Shown: positions 24,586 to 39,672, counted from the first letter of the stretch. The stretch: 64,000 nt of DNA from Fasciolopsis buskii (GCA_008360955.1 LUCM01010140.1:126685-190684); one strand, 5' to 3'. Numbers and translations: made by a program. Notes: a model not told the origin generated them from the letters alone.

Positions 24586-27500
24586 CGTTGCGTTGTTCTC
24601 TATGTGGATTCCATTAAATCTCAATTTCCTACTAAGGTTAGAGATAAAACGTGTCAACAATAAAATGTTCACTATTTGACTGATAACGCTTATGAACAGC
24701 CGGCTGTAAATTGTATCATTCCGCTGGTCATCTAAATCATTTGCACGTTGTTGCAGCGTGCTCCAAAACACTTGTTTTGCAAGCACTGAAAACTGGAAAT
24801 GTTTTAAAAGAAACAACAAACATAGAAAGAAAGATTTCCTCAATCCAATACATGAGTAGTTAGTCAAAGGCAAAGCTTAACTTTGTAGTACCCGATATTG
24901 TCGTATGAACGCAAAACCCATAAAGTAATCACCTCAGTTGAAGTCGTCAAAAGATTTCAGATCAAGAACCCTTTTGGGATGACCTTGATTTTACTGTTCA
25001 TTTCAGTTTGTCTAACCGTTAACAATAAACCAGCCCGCTGCAATTTTGGTTGTTTCCTCACAGCACCACTTGTTCAAAGAAAAAAGAACGAAGAATGTTG
25101 AAAATCGATTGCAAAACTAAGGGTGGGAAACTTTACAGAAAAAGAATGGTTTCGACTTTGGCACTGAGCCATAGCACCTATTGTTTCCTATCACTGTTTC
25201 GACGGCACTCGTCGACTCCAATACCGTAATTTCATTGTAGCTGCGCAAGCCAGTCAAAGCTTCTATGCTTCCACCTCTGTGGTCGACTGGACACGCCGAA
25301 CTATCCTCGTAACATTATCTGCTCCGTGAAGCATCGCACAACAAAGCAGAATATTAATATACAGGCCGAAAAAACGTGTCTCAATCACAGTCAAGTGTAG
25401 CTGTTAACGAGACACTAGTTGTTAACTTACTTGGACTAAATACTGGTTCAGAAGTTTTGCTTTGTGAAGCAGTCCACTTTGTCAGTCGAGCTACACGGTC
25501 GTGAACAGGACAGGTAATTTTTCGATATTAAGTTTAGAGAGCTTCCATAATTTTGCAGGTCATCAGATTTCTTACAAACAATAGGGATAAGGAAATTCTC
25601 AGCACATTTGCAAATTTTCTCAATTGCAATCAGTCAGCGAACAGAGGTCGCTATCACCGGAGCAAACATACCAGCATAATCAAATTCGGAAGCGATAGAG
25701 ATCCTTCACTCCAGGATAGTATGATATTTTGTCTGGCGAGCCCATAGATTTTTATTTGAATGTAAACCCCACTCAGGACTAAAATTCCCCAAATTGATCA
25801 ATATGAGTTCAACTTGTTGGCATAGTCTTAATTGATAAACTCGTTGCCAATACTTTTTTCAACTAGCTGACGGGAAAATCTACCTATTTGAGCATGCATG
25901 GGATGCTATTTCTACTGCAGCTTAAAGTGGAATCATTTTATTAGAGACATTGGTTATAACTGATCAGTTACCGTTTCCAATGAGAAAGTCAAAATGAGGA
26001 TTCGACAAACATTTTGCTAACGAACATTTGGTGCGATTTTTCGGTTTACTACAAAATCCACCAATATTAAAATTATCGTTGTTTTAATGACGAGCATGAG
26101 ATTGTAATTTCCTTCGACCATTTATGTTGCATTTCTTTCCTTAGCAACAATTCCAAAGCTGGATTTACATCTGTTTTATTTAGTCTCAGCATTGCCCATC
26201 GGTACTAATCCGGTGGAACTGCTATTTTATTAAAACAGAAGCAAACGTTATTTAAAAATTCCGTCCAGGCGAAATAAATTTCATTACACGGGAACTTCAG
26301 TAAATTTGCTCTACATATTTGCATAATTTTGGCGCACGAATAACACCTTGTGGTGGTAGGAAAATGGTGACAAATGTGATAAGGGATTTTAGGAAAATCA
26401 ATTGTCGAACCGGGATATATTTTCCGCAATAACTTACTCTTAAGCAATGCTACTGATCGTGAAGTTTATTGCCGAGGCCAAGGTGTTTCCCGTCTCTGAG
26501 ATTGAAAAATTGTAAATGCATTTGTATATCCGAAGTATGATGAACGGGAAAACACTGACATTCTCAATTTTCGGAAGTACCCCTGCCCCACTTGGACGCT
26601 ACAAGCTAGTGTTCCTGAAAGTGAAAAATTCATTGCCTTCATTTACAGATCGCCGCGAAAAATGCGCATTCCTTACCCCAATATCTCACTTGCTTTCGCT
26701 ATTACAGCCAAATAAATGTAAACAAAGGGGAAATGAGTTCTTCTGAACGGTAGTGGTTAATCATTATCGGTGAATTGCTTTCTTTCCACTAAGGCATTTT
26801 TATCAAAAAGACCACTTCGTTCTCGAATTGCATTTTTACCACCAACGCTATTTTTTATTGGCATCGGTTTCTTATGGTGGTATGGGTAATCACCAAATCA
26901 ATTAAACTTTCTGGTATGAACCCATAAAAAATAGTTTTTGAAAATGTTTTTCGCTGAAACAAATATCGATTTTCTTGGAAATAGCATAATGTGATAATTT
27001 TCAAACTTCCTTCAGTTAACCCGAGGGTAAACAATTCAAACGAATCTACACTACATCCTGACCGTAAACTGGGACATTTGTCTTGCTCTTTGTTCAGAGT
27101 AGATGCAAACAGTAAAGTCAATGTTGCTTCTAATTTGCCTTCCGAAGTGAACATGAATAACAATGTTTGATTCAACGGAGTCTAAGTTTCTATTTTCCAT
27201 TTTCCTTCCGCATTCATTTATTAAAAGACAAATGTTCGCCGAGTCTGTGAAAATAACAAAAGAGCAGACTTGGAAGGGTCTGACAGATTTGTGACTTAAG
27301 AGCGAACTAGTACCAGATAAGATGCGAGAGCCCTAATGAACCAGTTCCAATCCTTAGGTCATGCAATGATTTCCCGTGGGTTTTGCACCACATACGACGT
27401 TCCCTATTCAGAAGAGCAACAGATCGTGTGGGTTGACCAAATAATCAATTACAAAATTGTAGTTCACCTTTCCTTATATGTACTCATTCGACGCTGAGTT

Positions 27501-29511
27501 TCACTTTAAAACAGAAGCTAGCTCAACCCAGTTTGAGTTATTGCAAACCTTGGTGATATGGCTTCGTAAACATGCCTTATTTAAAAGAATACTTTTCTGA
27601 GCAAGCAGGCTATTACAAGCTGTTGGTTTATGACAACGGTTTGCTGTTGCATGCGTTGGCAAGTGTGACCTCAGTCTAGGACAAACGGTTATAGCCAACA
27701 CTGAATGTTTCTTGTTTAGCAAAGAACATGTTTCGAAAAAACGGGTGTCCAAAGTGTCAGGTTGTCATAGTACGCCTGTGGATAAGCTGCTTTTAATTTT
27801 CCCTCCGCGTAAGAATTGCAAAATGAATGTGAGATAGGGATAGCTGTTGCATTCAAAAACAGCGAAATCCTGTTCGAAATCGAAATGCGACAAATGTGAA
27901 GGCTTTTCATGAGACTGGATAAAAACAAAGGGCGACTTTCCAGTTTCCAAAATCGGTAAACGCCTATTCGAACTGAAAGTTTGACAAAGCGGAAATCATA
28001 ATAAACCATTAAATATGAACACAAAATATTTTCGTACAACTGGACATGCAATTTGTCTACTTTTTATGCAGTTAACAGTGTTATAGAATTGCAGTTACTT
28101 GAGAGATAATTTACTCCCCAACGGCGCTGGGTTTTGTTGACCTTCCTTGATCGAATGTACGCAGTGGATAGGGTCTGTTTTGTTTTCCTACATTTTAAGT
28201 AAACTCATGTCCTTAGTGATGCATGAAATTTTTTCCTTCCGCTCTTTAAGAAGATATACAACCACTTAACTAAATGTGAAGTCAAATAGAAATTGATGAC
28301 AAATTCAAGAAAAATTGAACGGATTTTTCAAACTAATTAGAGCAAATGACATTTTGTCTTGCGACAGCATTTAGAGATTCCTTCTTTCAATTGGGCAATC
28401 ATTAATCAATGCATATTTTATAAGTTCATTCCTATATATTATAATATTACAGCTATTTGTACACTATATATTATGGTAAATGGAAGATGGGCATCCATAT
28501 GGCAAGCCTCTGGTAATGAACTGCATTAATTTGATGGCATGAGGATGATGTAATAATTTCTTACTCAGCCACAAACTAATTTAAACAATAGTATGTTAGT
28601 AAATGATCTAAGCGCCGGACAAAATGTAATGTGAGTTTTCTGTGTTCCAGAATTTTACACGTACTTTGTCCATTTGGACCAGTGGTATTGTCTTAAAATG
28701 CCAAACAGCTGTTAGAAATGGAAAACTCTTACATAAAAGATTGACGTTCCTTACCTTAAACGCTTTCCGTTCATGTTATTTTGCTTAGGAGTTTAATCTC
28801 GGTGTTAATTTTATCCGCTTGAAACCAATAGTGATCTGCACTGCATGTGGCTGGGTAAATTAATGGTAGTAGCTTGTTTTCAAGACGAAAAGCAGTCTAT
28901 TATCTATTAAACTTGTCTTAAATTCCTGTACGACAGGATGCTTGCATCTGAGAACCCCGACTGATATTTGGATTCTAACAACCGCGATCACAACAAGAAT
29001 GCACGCCAACTCCATCGAAACAATGTAGCTAAAATGTTTGGGACAGTTATGCACGACTTGCCAAAATCTGCTTGTTTCTTGAGTTTGCAGCTTGTTGGAC
29101 GTCAATAAAGAGTTAAAACGAAGTCTACTGAGGAATAGTGATACAAGACCCCTGTTTCCGAAAGCATAGGATTTTAAACGGGACTACTCCAGGCATCCAG
29201 AAAGAACCCCTTTAAGCAGCTTGCTCAGATGTATTTAATCGTCACTTCGATCATATCTTTTGGATGCTATCCCAATCAAATAAAAGGTGGTAGGCGAAGC
29301 GCAAAATAAAACATCTGTTTATTTAGTGCCTCAATTCAGAACAAGCTGTGGTTTCTTTAACTAGCGTAAAACACTGCAGTTTCTGCGTATGTAACCAGTA
29401 AATGGTGTGTTAGCCCTCATAACAACCGTCGAACCAAGCCCATTCAAAGCCTCTTTGCTTCCATTCACGTAGTAGCTTATAAATGATATCAATACGCCAA
29501 GAATACCTCAC

Positions 29512-29619
29512 AATTTTTGCGTGTGACTTTGACACAGTCGATAGGCAAGAAGCTATTCTTAGCTGGATTTCAACCCATGCAAAGGCACGATTCCGTAGTC
29601 GCGCTCTTTTAGCTGAACT
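29512..29619 (-). CDS. Candidate internal exon, unknown protein
   Basis: Inside a 139-codon minus-strand open frame (29410-29829) lies a 108-base segment bounded by a pyrimidine-rich acceptor ending CTCAG and a donor GTGAGG. It is exactly 36 codons, phase 0 at both ends, and begins SSAKRARLRNRAFAW, a basic, helix-prone peptide. No family is recognised. The frame runs through both proposed splice sites, so the whole ORF could instead be one exon or simply chance. Confidence 0.2.
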
Positions 29620-32600
29620 CTGAGACCAGGTTTGAGGAGGATGGACATTTAACAAGAAGCAGTTGATTATTAGCACGAAATACATGCACGTAGCACCTAC
29701 TATGGTAAAAGTGTCAGTTTGACGGCCAGATTGGAGCTGCAAACAAAATCGACCCAGATCAACCGGTATGCACTGCAAACCCTGACTGTTTACAAACTGT
29801 CGTCGATTGTCGCCACTTGATAGCCTCAAACTCTTGATGCTTTATGGGGACACTCACCAGCCTTCATGTATTAACTGTTAATGCGGTTAAGACATGCATG
29901 ATAAACAGATTAATTTGCCGATGCCAAGGGACAATAGTCGCGGGTGGCCCTTTCAAATGACATGTTCTGGTTTTTGTCTGGTTTGTGGCAGTTCCCCTAC
30001 CTCTGATGATTCTCGTATAATACTCCTTGAAAAGCCCTCTCTCTTACAATGTATATCTCGTCGCTGCAAGTTCAAGTTTTCAGACCGTTAGACTTAACTC
30101 CTGAAGCTCTAGCCATCTGGCAGAAATGTCTCATTTTGTCAGTTGGGAAAATGAAAAACCTCATGCTCTTTTTCAGCAATGGCAGACAGATTAAGGCTTG
30201 CATTTTTCTTCGGTCCAGACATTCAACACTCAGTAACCAACGATCTTCGTAGACGTATTTTTCAGGTGTTTTCTTGTTATCACCGTTTTTAAACGGTGCT
30301 CATCTAATGGTACAAAAAATTTGTTGTTCTTATGCAGTGCCATACTAAAATGATATTTTTGATTGGAATTACAATTTGTTCTCATTTGTCTCAGTTCGCG
30401 GATAGTTGCAACTAAACACCTGACTCAGCCGTGCCTGAATAATGTGTACCAAACTTCTCAGATGAGATAGCATTATTTTTTCTTGTTCATAAGTGATAGC
30501 TGCGCACTTCATAGTCAATAAAGTTAAATTCAATTGAAAAGTCTTGTGTGAAGTTCAGTCCCCAAGCATACGGATGCAGACATGGTTGTTTTTTGAGTTC
30601 ATTTCCAGGGTTTTGCTTCTCACCCGTCGTTGGTCACATGCACCCACTGTTTTTTCCTTGTTCGCTTTTGAGAACCCTGTTCGATTTGTTGCTGATGCTT
30701 TGGTCGTTTTGCTTTTGTACACATCTGCAGCAAATTACACACCTAACCGTGCTCAAGCACACTAAACCGAGTGTCGGTCTTTTCACAGATCTAATACCAA
30801 ATCGCTGCTGTGCGGTAATGCGAATCACGGGAAAGTGCCTAAGAGGATCATTCAAGTGTTCCAATTTCAAGCATCATGTCCACATGCACAAGGATATCTG
30901 ATTCACCATTTCTGATCTGATAAAATGTATTCGCGAGACTCTGTGTCTGCAATCTCGTCCGTTGAATTGAATGCTAATATTTGCCTATTGAAATGGTGAA
31001 TTTTATCCTATAAAAATGAACCAAGAAATCGAGTGGCCCACAGTACAAATGTCACCGTGGCAACAAAATGCATGGTTGGCTTAGTAGGGTTTTTAAGATC
31101 ATGGTTGATGATTATTATTATTACCGGTAGTCAAACTGCTACTAACAATGAAAATTGTAAACGCTGTTGAATTTATGTATATTGCAGGGTTACGTGAAGA
31201 ATTTAGAACCTATCGAGGAACAGTTAAAAATGTCGCAAAATTTCGGCTCATTGTGCGGAAAATAATTTAACATTTTCATTGCATTGTAACCGTACTGTTT
31301 CCGCAGATATACATAAAAATGTTTGGCTAATATTACAATGTAGATTTCAATCGGATATACGTAAATGCCTGTGGATCCTAAGCTTATAAACTGTTACTAG
31401 GCTTCAACGTCAACAGCCGACCAAAATTACTTCGTTCCTTTTGTCTATTTCATCACAGCAATGCACTCGGACCAGTTAAAGTCAATTTTTCATGTTGAAT
31501 TCCGGTCAGCAGATTAGAGTCACCACCCCCTTCCTGATATAGTCTGTTACTCCATTAACAGTGTTAATATAAAAATAAAGTATATGAAAGATTATTGGGC
31601 GGATTATGCTTTTGTCTTAGTTACAGCAAAAGATGTTACAGTTTTTGAATAGCCAGATCAAGCAGAAGTTAAAACGATTAGGCTTTTATAACTTCAATGA
31701 AAAAACATCACAGACAGATCATAGATAACATGCGTCTTAGTGTAGTAAAAAAAGATTAACAGGGATGTAAATCACGGTGTGATTGGAAAACGAAATGTTA
31801 ATTGATATCTTGGACGAAGTATAAACGGGAAGCCTAATTGATAGCAACATGCGGTTTGGTATTTGACATACCAAATCATGATAGCGTACAGGTTCCAGTT
31901 CCATCCAGCGAATCCATCACAAATAGCTTGACAGGAATACAGTAAGACAAAAGTGGAGTTTGTTTCAGACTGAAGGTTTTCATAAAATAAATCTCTCATG
32001 CAACGGGATGACACAAACTGCACAATGTACTGAGGAATCCGGATTGGTTTATTATAATCGTCATTTCATGTTCAGCAATATGGTAATCATTTGAAGCATT
32101 GCTGAACGATAATGTAGGAATCAATGTGTGGGGCCGAAGAGAGTTGACCTGCGAGGGTGGAAAAAGAATGCCATAGCAGCCAACGTATGGACCACAGTCC
32201 AAAAGAAAAATTCCAAATTTTTTAATCACCTTGACCAGATATGCAGCTACCCGTTGATTTCTATCATGCAGTTAAGCGTCTCCAGTCATCTGGATGGGGA
32301 ATCTTTCGGACTCCGACTACGAATCTCTGAAGCTTCTAACTAGCCCAAGTTCGCCGCACTACTCCTATTCCAATCTGAACCGGGACTTAAAAGTATACTT
32401 CTGTCCCGTATTTTTTTCACTCCGCAGCTCCTCGCAATCCTACCGACATTGTAAAAACTTTGATAATCGAAAATCGCCTTTCGACCTACCTCTTCAGGCT
32501 GCAAGCTCCAGGTCTCTTAACCATGCACCAAAACTGACCGTACTCCGGCATAGTGTGCGCGAACTTTAAACTACAGTGAATGGGCAGGTCACAGGCACAA

Positions 32601-33643
32601 GCACGTCGGTCAAAAGTGTGAGGCCCGAGCCCTGGGTCCGAGGTAACTGAAACAAGCAAACCCTTCCATTATTAAGCTCTAAACTACTGAGATCCAAGTT
32701 TACAACAGCAAGTTTACACTTCGAAAGCACTATGTATATATTTAACTTAAAAATCGGTACTCGGTAATACATGTGTCACAAAAGCCTTGCTTAATCGGTT
32801 TTCAAATCAGGCGATGCTTTTCAGTTTGGATTTGATATTTTCTCAGAGAAGATAATTAAATGTAATGTGTATCTGACCGCCCGGGAGCCATGTTCACGGC
32901 AATTCCTAGACTATTTAGAAATCACAGGACGGGGATGATAACAAGCAGACCAAATGTTGTAAGCATAAATTGAAATTCAATTGATCAAATGTTATTCCGC
33001 GAAATTCGTATCTTACGCATAGGCTTTTAACCTGTCCTCCCAAAGCTGCTTCCATCTACACTAAAAAGTGATAATTTTTCTTCTGCTTTGGATAGGTCAG
33101 TGGTTTGGATTGTTGTAAATCGAAGTGATTGAGTTGTACTGTTATTTCCTCCACCATTAGTAAAATGCCCAGTGTTAAATGAATAAGGGCAAGAGAGGTT
33201 ATTTTACATTTTGGAGTTTACAGAGTAGAGCATTTTATCTAGGTCCAAAAAATGGTACATTCAGTGTGACCAGAACTTCGATTGTTATTCAACATTGTTA
33301 GTTCAGAAGAAAACAACAAAATGTAAATACAGTCTTCGTCGATTCTATTCACGTTTTAATAGTATAATCTTTATTACCCACAGACGATCCTCAGCATTTT
33401 GAGTTAAAGCACGATAAGACTGACCCAAATTATTCCTATTCAAGATTGCAGCATGTAGGAAAACTATCCACCAAAAAACTAATCTTTCTCAGGACGAATG
33501 AAAATGCTTTGGGTAGAGGTTTATTTACCTTGGCTAGAATGAATGCATAAATACATCTATCAGTGTATAACTGCTCATTTTAAATAAGGGACATTCTTAG
33601 CAATACCATCGTGGGAGTTAATGTTTTGTACCAATAAAAATAG

Positions 33644-33670
33644 CTGCAGGATTCTGCAGGATTCTGCAGG
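33644..33670. repeat. Short 10-bp tandem repeat
   Basis: Nearly three units of ATTCTGCAGG in a row, beginning with a partial unit (CTGCAGG). Too short to be a recognised satellite. Confidence 0.85.
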
Positions 33671-36600
33671 GATTACTTACTACACATGAACGTGCATGGC
33701 CCGCTACCCGACAGTTGCAACACTACATAGCAGTTGCAATATTGCTTATTTCTGTTGTCCAACCGGCCAGTGTGTTCTGGTTCCATTGGACTAAATCGGC
33801 TTTTGACAAAAATATTTCTGGACATGAGAATCCTATTACGAAAGCCTAATTTGTAAAACTTGCAAACACTACTTGTAGCGTAAAGTTATGTTTGGCTAAA
33901 TTTTCATTGGATTTACACACTTCATGCGGCTGGCGATGTCGTGCGTGATTAAAAGACAAAAGATGCATCCTTCATTTTTTGCATCCTTAGTCCTCCAAAT
34001 GTTTGTGCTTGGATTAGCTTCAAATACATGATTTATCGTCACAATCCAAATATTACGCAAAAATTCAATTGTGCACATGTCACGTTTCACTATCTACCCT
34101 ATCAGCAGCTCCTAATTCATAAGTCGTTTTCGAATTATTAATTAATCTCTAACCGAAAAGAAGTTCCGAATGAAAACTCTTTATCATCTATCGTGTTCTG
34201 GTACAGTGGTTGAGTTGAACAAAAGGCACTGTGACTCAGAACCTCACTGTTTTGGGTCTCGTTGACTAGTAGGTGTTTCGTTTTTCTTCGCTGCGGGATT
34301 GGTTAAGTGTATCCGCTGCAGATAATTCCTCATTAGTTTCCTATCATTTATCTAATGTGTCTTCGTGGTGCACAGTTTGGCATTCAAATTAAATGTTGTT
34401 TCCGGCATTACTGTCACATGTTGGATTTACTTTTATACTTCATGAAAAAGCATTTTTATGAAAGCCAATTTATGCACAATTCTACAAACATAAATGTTTC
34501 TTCAAACTTCGTGAGTCCATTCGTTCCGTACATGAGGTCTGTTGCTTAAACTGGAAAAAAACTTCTATAATTTTAACCCGGATACGTGCGTCAGAACACA
34601 CAAAGTGATCTTCACTATAACAGCTAGAAAAGAAAAAAGCATAGGAACGTGCACACCAATCTCCTAGATCCAAATATAACAAATTCTAGTTCCAAATTTG
34701 CATAAATTGTTTTGTGATAAGGAGTACTTGGATTGTGTACATTCTGTGAATCCGACAAAATTCTTTTCGATTCTTCAAGAGACTGATATTTTCACATTGA
34801 CGGCGAAGTACCATCTTTCTGGATTTGGTTGCACATTTTGTAACGGAATGTCTGTGCACCCTCTATTTTACTAATTACAAATTATATTTTCCCAGAATCT
34901 TAGGAGCGATGAGGAATGTCTGATGTCAGTGAAATACTTCACTTAGTGAAAAAAATTTATGGCGCCCTCAAACAACATTACTACGAACCTCCCATAATGT
35001 ACTCGGTGTTCGATTTTCTGCTTCACTAAGGATCTGAATGGAAACTGAAAACTGCAAACCCCTTCTGCTTGAGTGCGTGCAAATTTAATAGACCACAGGT
35101 CGGCATCAATAATGTCTCTTTTATATTTTTCTCCAAGCCCATGTTTATCAAATTTCATTGATCCTTGAGTACCCAAAATAATTTTGTTTTAAATTTAGAA
35201 CATTTACCCATTTCAATTCACGATTCACGTTTGTTTTCTGCAAACTTCACAGACTTCAAAGCAAGTGTTTCAACCAGACCGAGCGGGCCGGCAGGTTTAA
35301 CTGCGTCTTAACTGTTTTTTTTCAAGTAAATTTTGGACACCTCATATCTAATGTATAATTGCTACGTTTGTCCAAATCCGTCCATACTAAGTATGTCTGT
35401 ACCTAGCGCTGAAATCCCGGAGTATTTGGTATAGAACTTAAAGAAACATGCGCAGCGTTTACGTATCAATTTTCTCCCAGGGAAGAAAATTACCTACCAA
35501 TTGCCAAACTCTCACAGACGCTGTTGCCTAAGTTGAAAACAGGAGGACAGAATACGCGAGGCAGTGAATAACGTTAAGTTGTCTCACCCTAGCAACATTA
35601 AAGTCAGATATTCTTTTAAACTAAATTTCAATTATGAGGACGACATTGCTCGTGCAAGTGTATTTTTCCACAATACACCATTTGATCTGAAATTCGCAAG
35701 TTCATGAACATCACTTGGATTTACGCACATATATTTTATCTGTTTGTTTACCAAGTTTAGAGCAGTTCATCACTTCTGTGAAAATGAATGTATGATTTAG
35801 GTTTTAAGAATTCTAGTGAAGATATAAGAACAACACTTTCAAATACCATGCAACTCTCCATCATATTATTAGTGGGTTATCGGTTTGCAATTACTCCTTT
35901 CCTTTATGCTGAAATTTATTGTCAACGTCGCTCAACTTCGAAATTTATTAGCGGACCTTTTTTGGATGGAGCCTTTTAATTTTATAAATTGGCGTATTAA
36001 GAGGACAATTCAGTTTATCAGTTGGTAACAATCAATCAGTGAAATTTTAATGACTGTTTGTAAACAGCCTAAAAACTCGTTGGAATACATCTATTAACAA
36101 AGCAAATACTTTTAGACGCACAAAATCAGTGGAGAATATTTGAGGTAAAAACTTTATTCAATGCCCAAAACCGAAACGTTAAACGCTATGAAATCCCACA
36201 TCAGACGAGAGAACCGCTATGAACAAACTTCAAATGATTGCTCAAAAGCAGGGTATGCATGGCCTCGTTATGATCGCAATAACTGTTCGTTTGACCTTGT
36301 TTGGACTTAGTTCCGCGCTTCTAAATGCCTAACAACAAACGTGGCACAATTAACTTCGGAGAATGCTACTAAATAGTAAATAATAAAATGAGCTAAACAG
36401 AGCGACTATACGTAGATGGCATTGGTAATCAGAAGCTTGATAAATCCATGATCACCAAACATTTTGTGTTCCTAATGTTCTTCCACATAAACTGAAGCAG
36501 TGTTTCTCCCCCGTCGATTCTACTCGAACTTTGAGCTGACGGAAATATGTCCGCGTCAACGGTAGTATCTAGAAGATAAATGATACAAGACGTTGATCAT

Positions 36601-36700
36601 CATGAGTTATCAGAGCCCATCTCATCAGCAAGAAACTAGGGGAGACCTGCGAATAGTTGCTGCATCATTCGGTGAAAGTTCTCAAACAGTTACGAGTCAT

Positions 36701-36860
36701 CCAGGCTAGCATAATGGCTAAGAGTTTCTACGCACAATCCTTCGATCCCGTTCCTAGTTCCAGTTCGGATGCGGTGATTATGCATTCCTGTTAGCCCACA
36801 ATAATCATAAGACATCCGTATGGTTCTTCCGTGGATTCTGAATGATGGGTTGACTGCAGG
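36701..36860 (+). mobile_element. Decayed tRNA-headed SINE, copy 2
   Basis: This copy aligns with the SINE at 52201-52365. Shared parts are the A-box region TAGCATAATGGCTAAG (36707-36722), the segment CAGTTCGGATGCGGTG (36761-36776) and the tail with TTCCGTGG and ATGGGTTGA. The B-box region (about 36749-36761) has an insertion. The hammerhead region has lost its core: the CTGATGA position reads CTGTTAG, and the GAAA box is not intact. It is therefore an older, inactive member of the same family. Confidence 0.65.
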
Positions 36861-38360
36861 TGCCGCCCCACCAAGAGTTTATAAGAATAAATCTGCTTTC
36901 AATCTACAGCAATCATTACAACCGGAAGCTTGTGAATTCAAAATGAATTTTTCAGGTTTGTAAAAAGCTCTTTTGACTCCCTATCAACACCTTAATCAAA
37001 AGCAAAGAACTAAAATTAAACTACATATCTTCTGGAAAGTTTAAAATTAGTCATTTCAGTAATTCCATGGTGAGTTTTGAATTCAGCGCGCAAAGGTCCA
37101 TATTCTGCACAACTGACCTATTTTTGGACCGAGACTTTTAACATCCATGTCCGTGTAATGATCTGTTTCGATCACTGAACTCCATGTACCCCACTGTAAC
37201 ACATGAAACGGAGTCGTCCAGTCATTCCGCCTGTTTTGCTTGGAAGCTGACGGGTAGATACCATTAACCGATGCCGGAAAACAACTGTGTGAATGTGAAA
37301 AAATCTCCAGAAAAATGTTTAACCCCGGCATCTTGTTCTGGGTCTCTAGGGCGACAGTGGTAACAAATCATCCTTAATCACTGCAACAGCAAACTCAACT
37401 GGATTAAACGGAGAATGTTCGGCAGACTGTTCCACCCAATAGATCTCACGATTTCAAATATCTTCCCATGATAAACTTTCCAACTGTCCTTACATGGATC
37501 AACCTGAAAAAGATCTCGCTATTAAGACCTTCTGTTATGATAAAACATTTGATGCAGAGCAACATGCGTGATTTAATTTGGTTTAGTTAAAATCTAGTAA
37601 GGCATTGCGCTGATAAGTGAACAGCTGCAAGCAGAATAAGCAGAATTTTTATTGTCCGATTCAACTGGAATTAGTGTGGCGTATACTTTTATTAATTTGG
37701 ATATCTCCACCAGTTAAGCACACAACTTATTCAGGTACCGATAACAATAAATGAAAAAAGGATGACTGAGATATTGCATGTTACGTGCAATTCGACATCT
37801 TAAGATAGCACACACCACAAACAAATCTCTGAATCAAAATACCTAATCAAACGCATTTGAGCTGTGCACAATTGTTCCGTGTTGTCTCAATAAAGACACT
37901 CCGCTGAAGGCAAAATAGTTTGAGATACAAACTCACCACCTTTTGTAGATTAAATCGTAAACTTCCGTTGGTACGATGTACACAAAGCTACTCAATATAA
38001 TACTTTCATACCGCTCTACCGAATAAATGAATTCAAAAGATGTTTCCCATAAGTCTTACGGTTACTCACCGAATCACAGGCATTTCAATGCGCATTTTTT
38101 GATGGCCCTTTTCATTCATCCGCATATAATCTAATGGTGGAAATATTTTGGGATGCGGCATCCGTGTTTAACTTAGCAGCGGAAGTCCTAATTTTGTAAG
38201 TACCCAAAGCATGGAGGCTTATGAGTTCTACTCGCGACTATCTATCCCACCTACGGCGTTGTACTTTTATTGTAGATAGACAATAAACTTTCGCATTCAT
38301 TTCGAGACATCAGCAGCTCTGACTGTCAAGTACTTGCTAAAGTACGAATTAAGCATTTAC

Positions 38361-38529
38361 CCCAGCGATCAAGCCAAATAGGATCAGATTGATAGGGCAT
38401 TCAGACCACTTTTGAACACAATGTGGCCTCAGAATTTCCGCAGTAGTTGTATACAGCTCATCGTTCAGAAGTTTGGAATTCCAATGACAGTGTGCTGAAT
38501 TCTGCAAACCTATGATTCTTTCTGGAAGG
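38361..38529 (-). CDS. Candidate internal exon, unknown protein
   Basis: A minus-strand open frame (N-S-L-P-E-R-I-I-G-L at its start) runs from a possible acceptor after CGAAATAG to a donor reading GGG|GTAAAT. It has 169 bases and about 56 codons. The encoded peptide shows no known motif. Splice sites are plausible but ordinary; chance cannot be excluded. Confidence 0.15.
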
Positions 38530-39672
38530 CTATTTCGCAAAAGAAATTGTCAGCAACGCAGATATTTTGAGAAGACAGAATTATATAGCGGGAACGGAAA
38601 AACAACGCCTTCTCTAATTAAAATCAGCCTCTACGCCTCCGGTGTATCACTAAAGAACAGAACTACCCTGTAATTTTCCACAATGCTAACTAATCTATAT
38701 GTATATATCGGTAAACGAACATTGCTTTGTACTGATAGCAAGACAAGCAAACCAATCATGAAGGTGAACCTACTGCGAAGCAGAAACCGAGTGGATCAGA
38801 TGGAAAAAATAAAATAGAACCGATTGCTTTCAGTCCAAATCCGTGTTTTCATACCACAAAAACACATGGTTTACCTCAATCCCAATTAGTTTTCTCAAAG
38901 TAGATAATTAGAATTTTTGCTTTCGAGACAAGTTAACGTTTTATAAAACATTTAATTTCGATAAACAACAACGAAACACGAGTGAAAAACCACCCTTGTT
39001 TTAAAAGCCTCTGTGTGATTCTAGTCTGTGGAGCTGTTCACAAATGAAAGAAATTCTGTAATTGGCGATGCGTTTCATCGTGTTTTCTCCGAAACCCGTT
39101 TCCCGTGCTTTACAGATCCTGTTACACACAATAAAACGAATCTAAAGTGCAAAGTTAATTATGTTGACGTTAAAATCTGGTTGTTTTCTGCTGTTAAAAT
39201 CTGATTCCTCTACCCAGGACTTTTCGTTATTCTGCATCGACATTGTTGTGCAATTGGTACTTACCAACACTCTGAAACCGGAGGACACAGCGGGTATTGG
39301 ATGGCGAATGGAACGCGAGCGTAGCGTCCTTCGGCTTACGTTCTGAAACGAGGAACAGAAGTCATAATTAGGAATCGTTGGAAAAGCGTTGCATGACCTT
39401 TTGCCTCGTGTTTCCAAATTTAACTTTACAGCAATTTGTGTCGTTCGCTTCTTCTTGTGATGCACTTTTAAATTTTATTTTGAAAACAATTGTTTCTTCC
39501 AAACAAAACGATGTTGTGAATAGCGTTTTTGTTGATGATTCGTTTCCTGTCAAGCGCAAGCAACTGAAATATAAGTCTGCTTTTCTTGTGACTTGTAGCT
39601 AAATGGGTACTAGCGCGTACAGCAAAAGTGTTTCCTCTACTAAAATTAATGCCTTACATTACTGATGACCCG

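Larger units (their letters stand above)
24586..36700. other. Long stretch with no recognisable gene
   Basis: No gene or mobile element that I can identify. Small items are a short tandem repeat at 33644-33670 and a minus-strand candidate exon at 29512-29619. Other open frames, such as 30548-30901 plus and 32294-32569 plus, show no recognisable domain. Confidence 0.55.

Noticed and set aside
30003..30009. CTGATGA motif as possible hammerhead
   Set aside because: No GAAA box or stems follow. The same holds for CTGATGA at 39662, 41748, 44117 and 50263.
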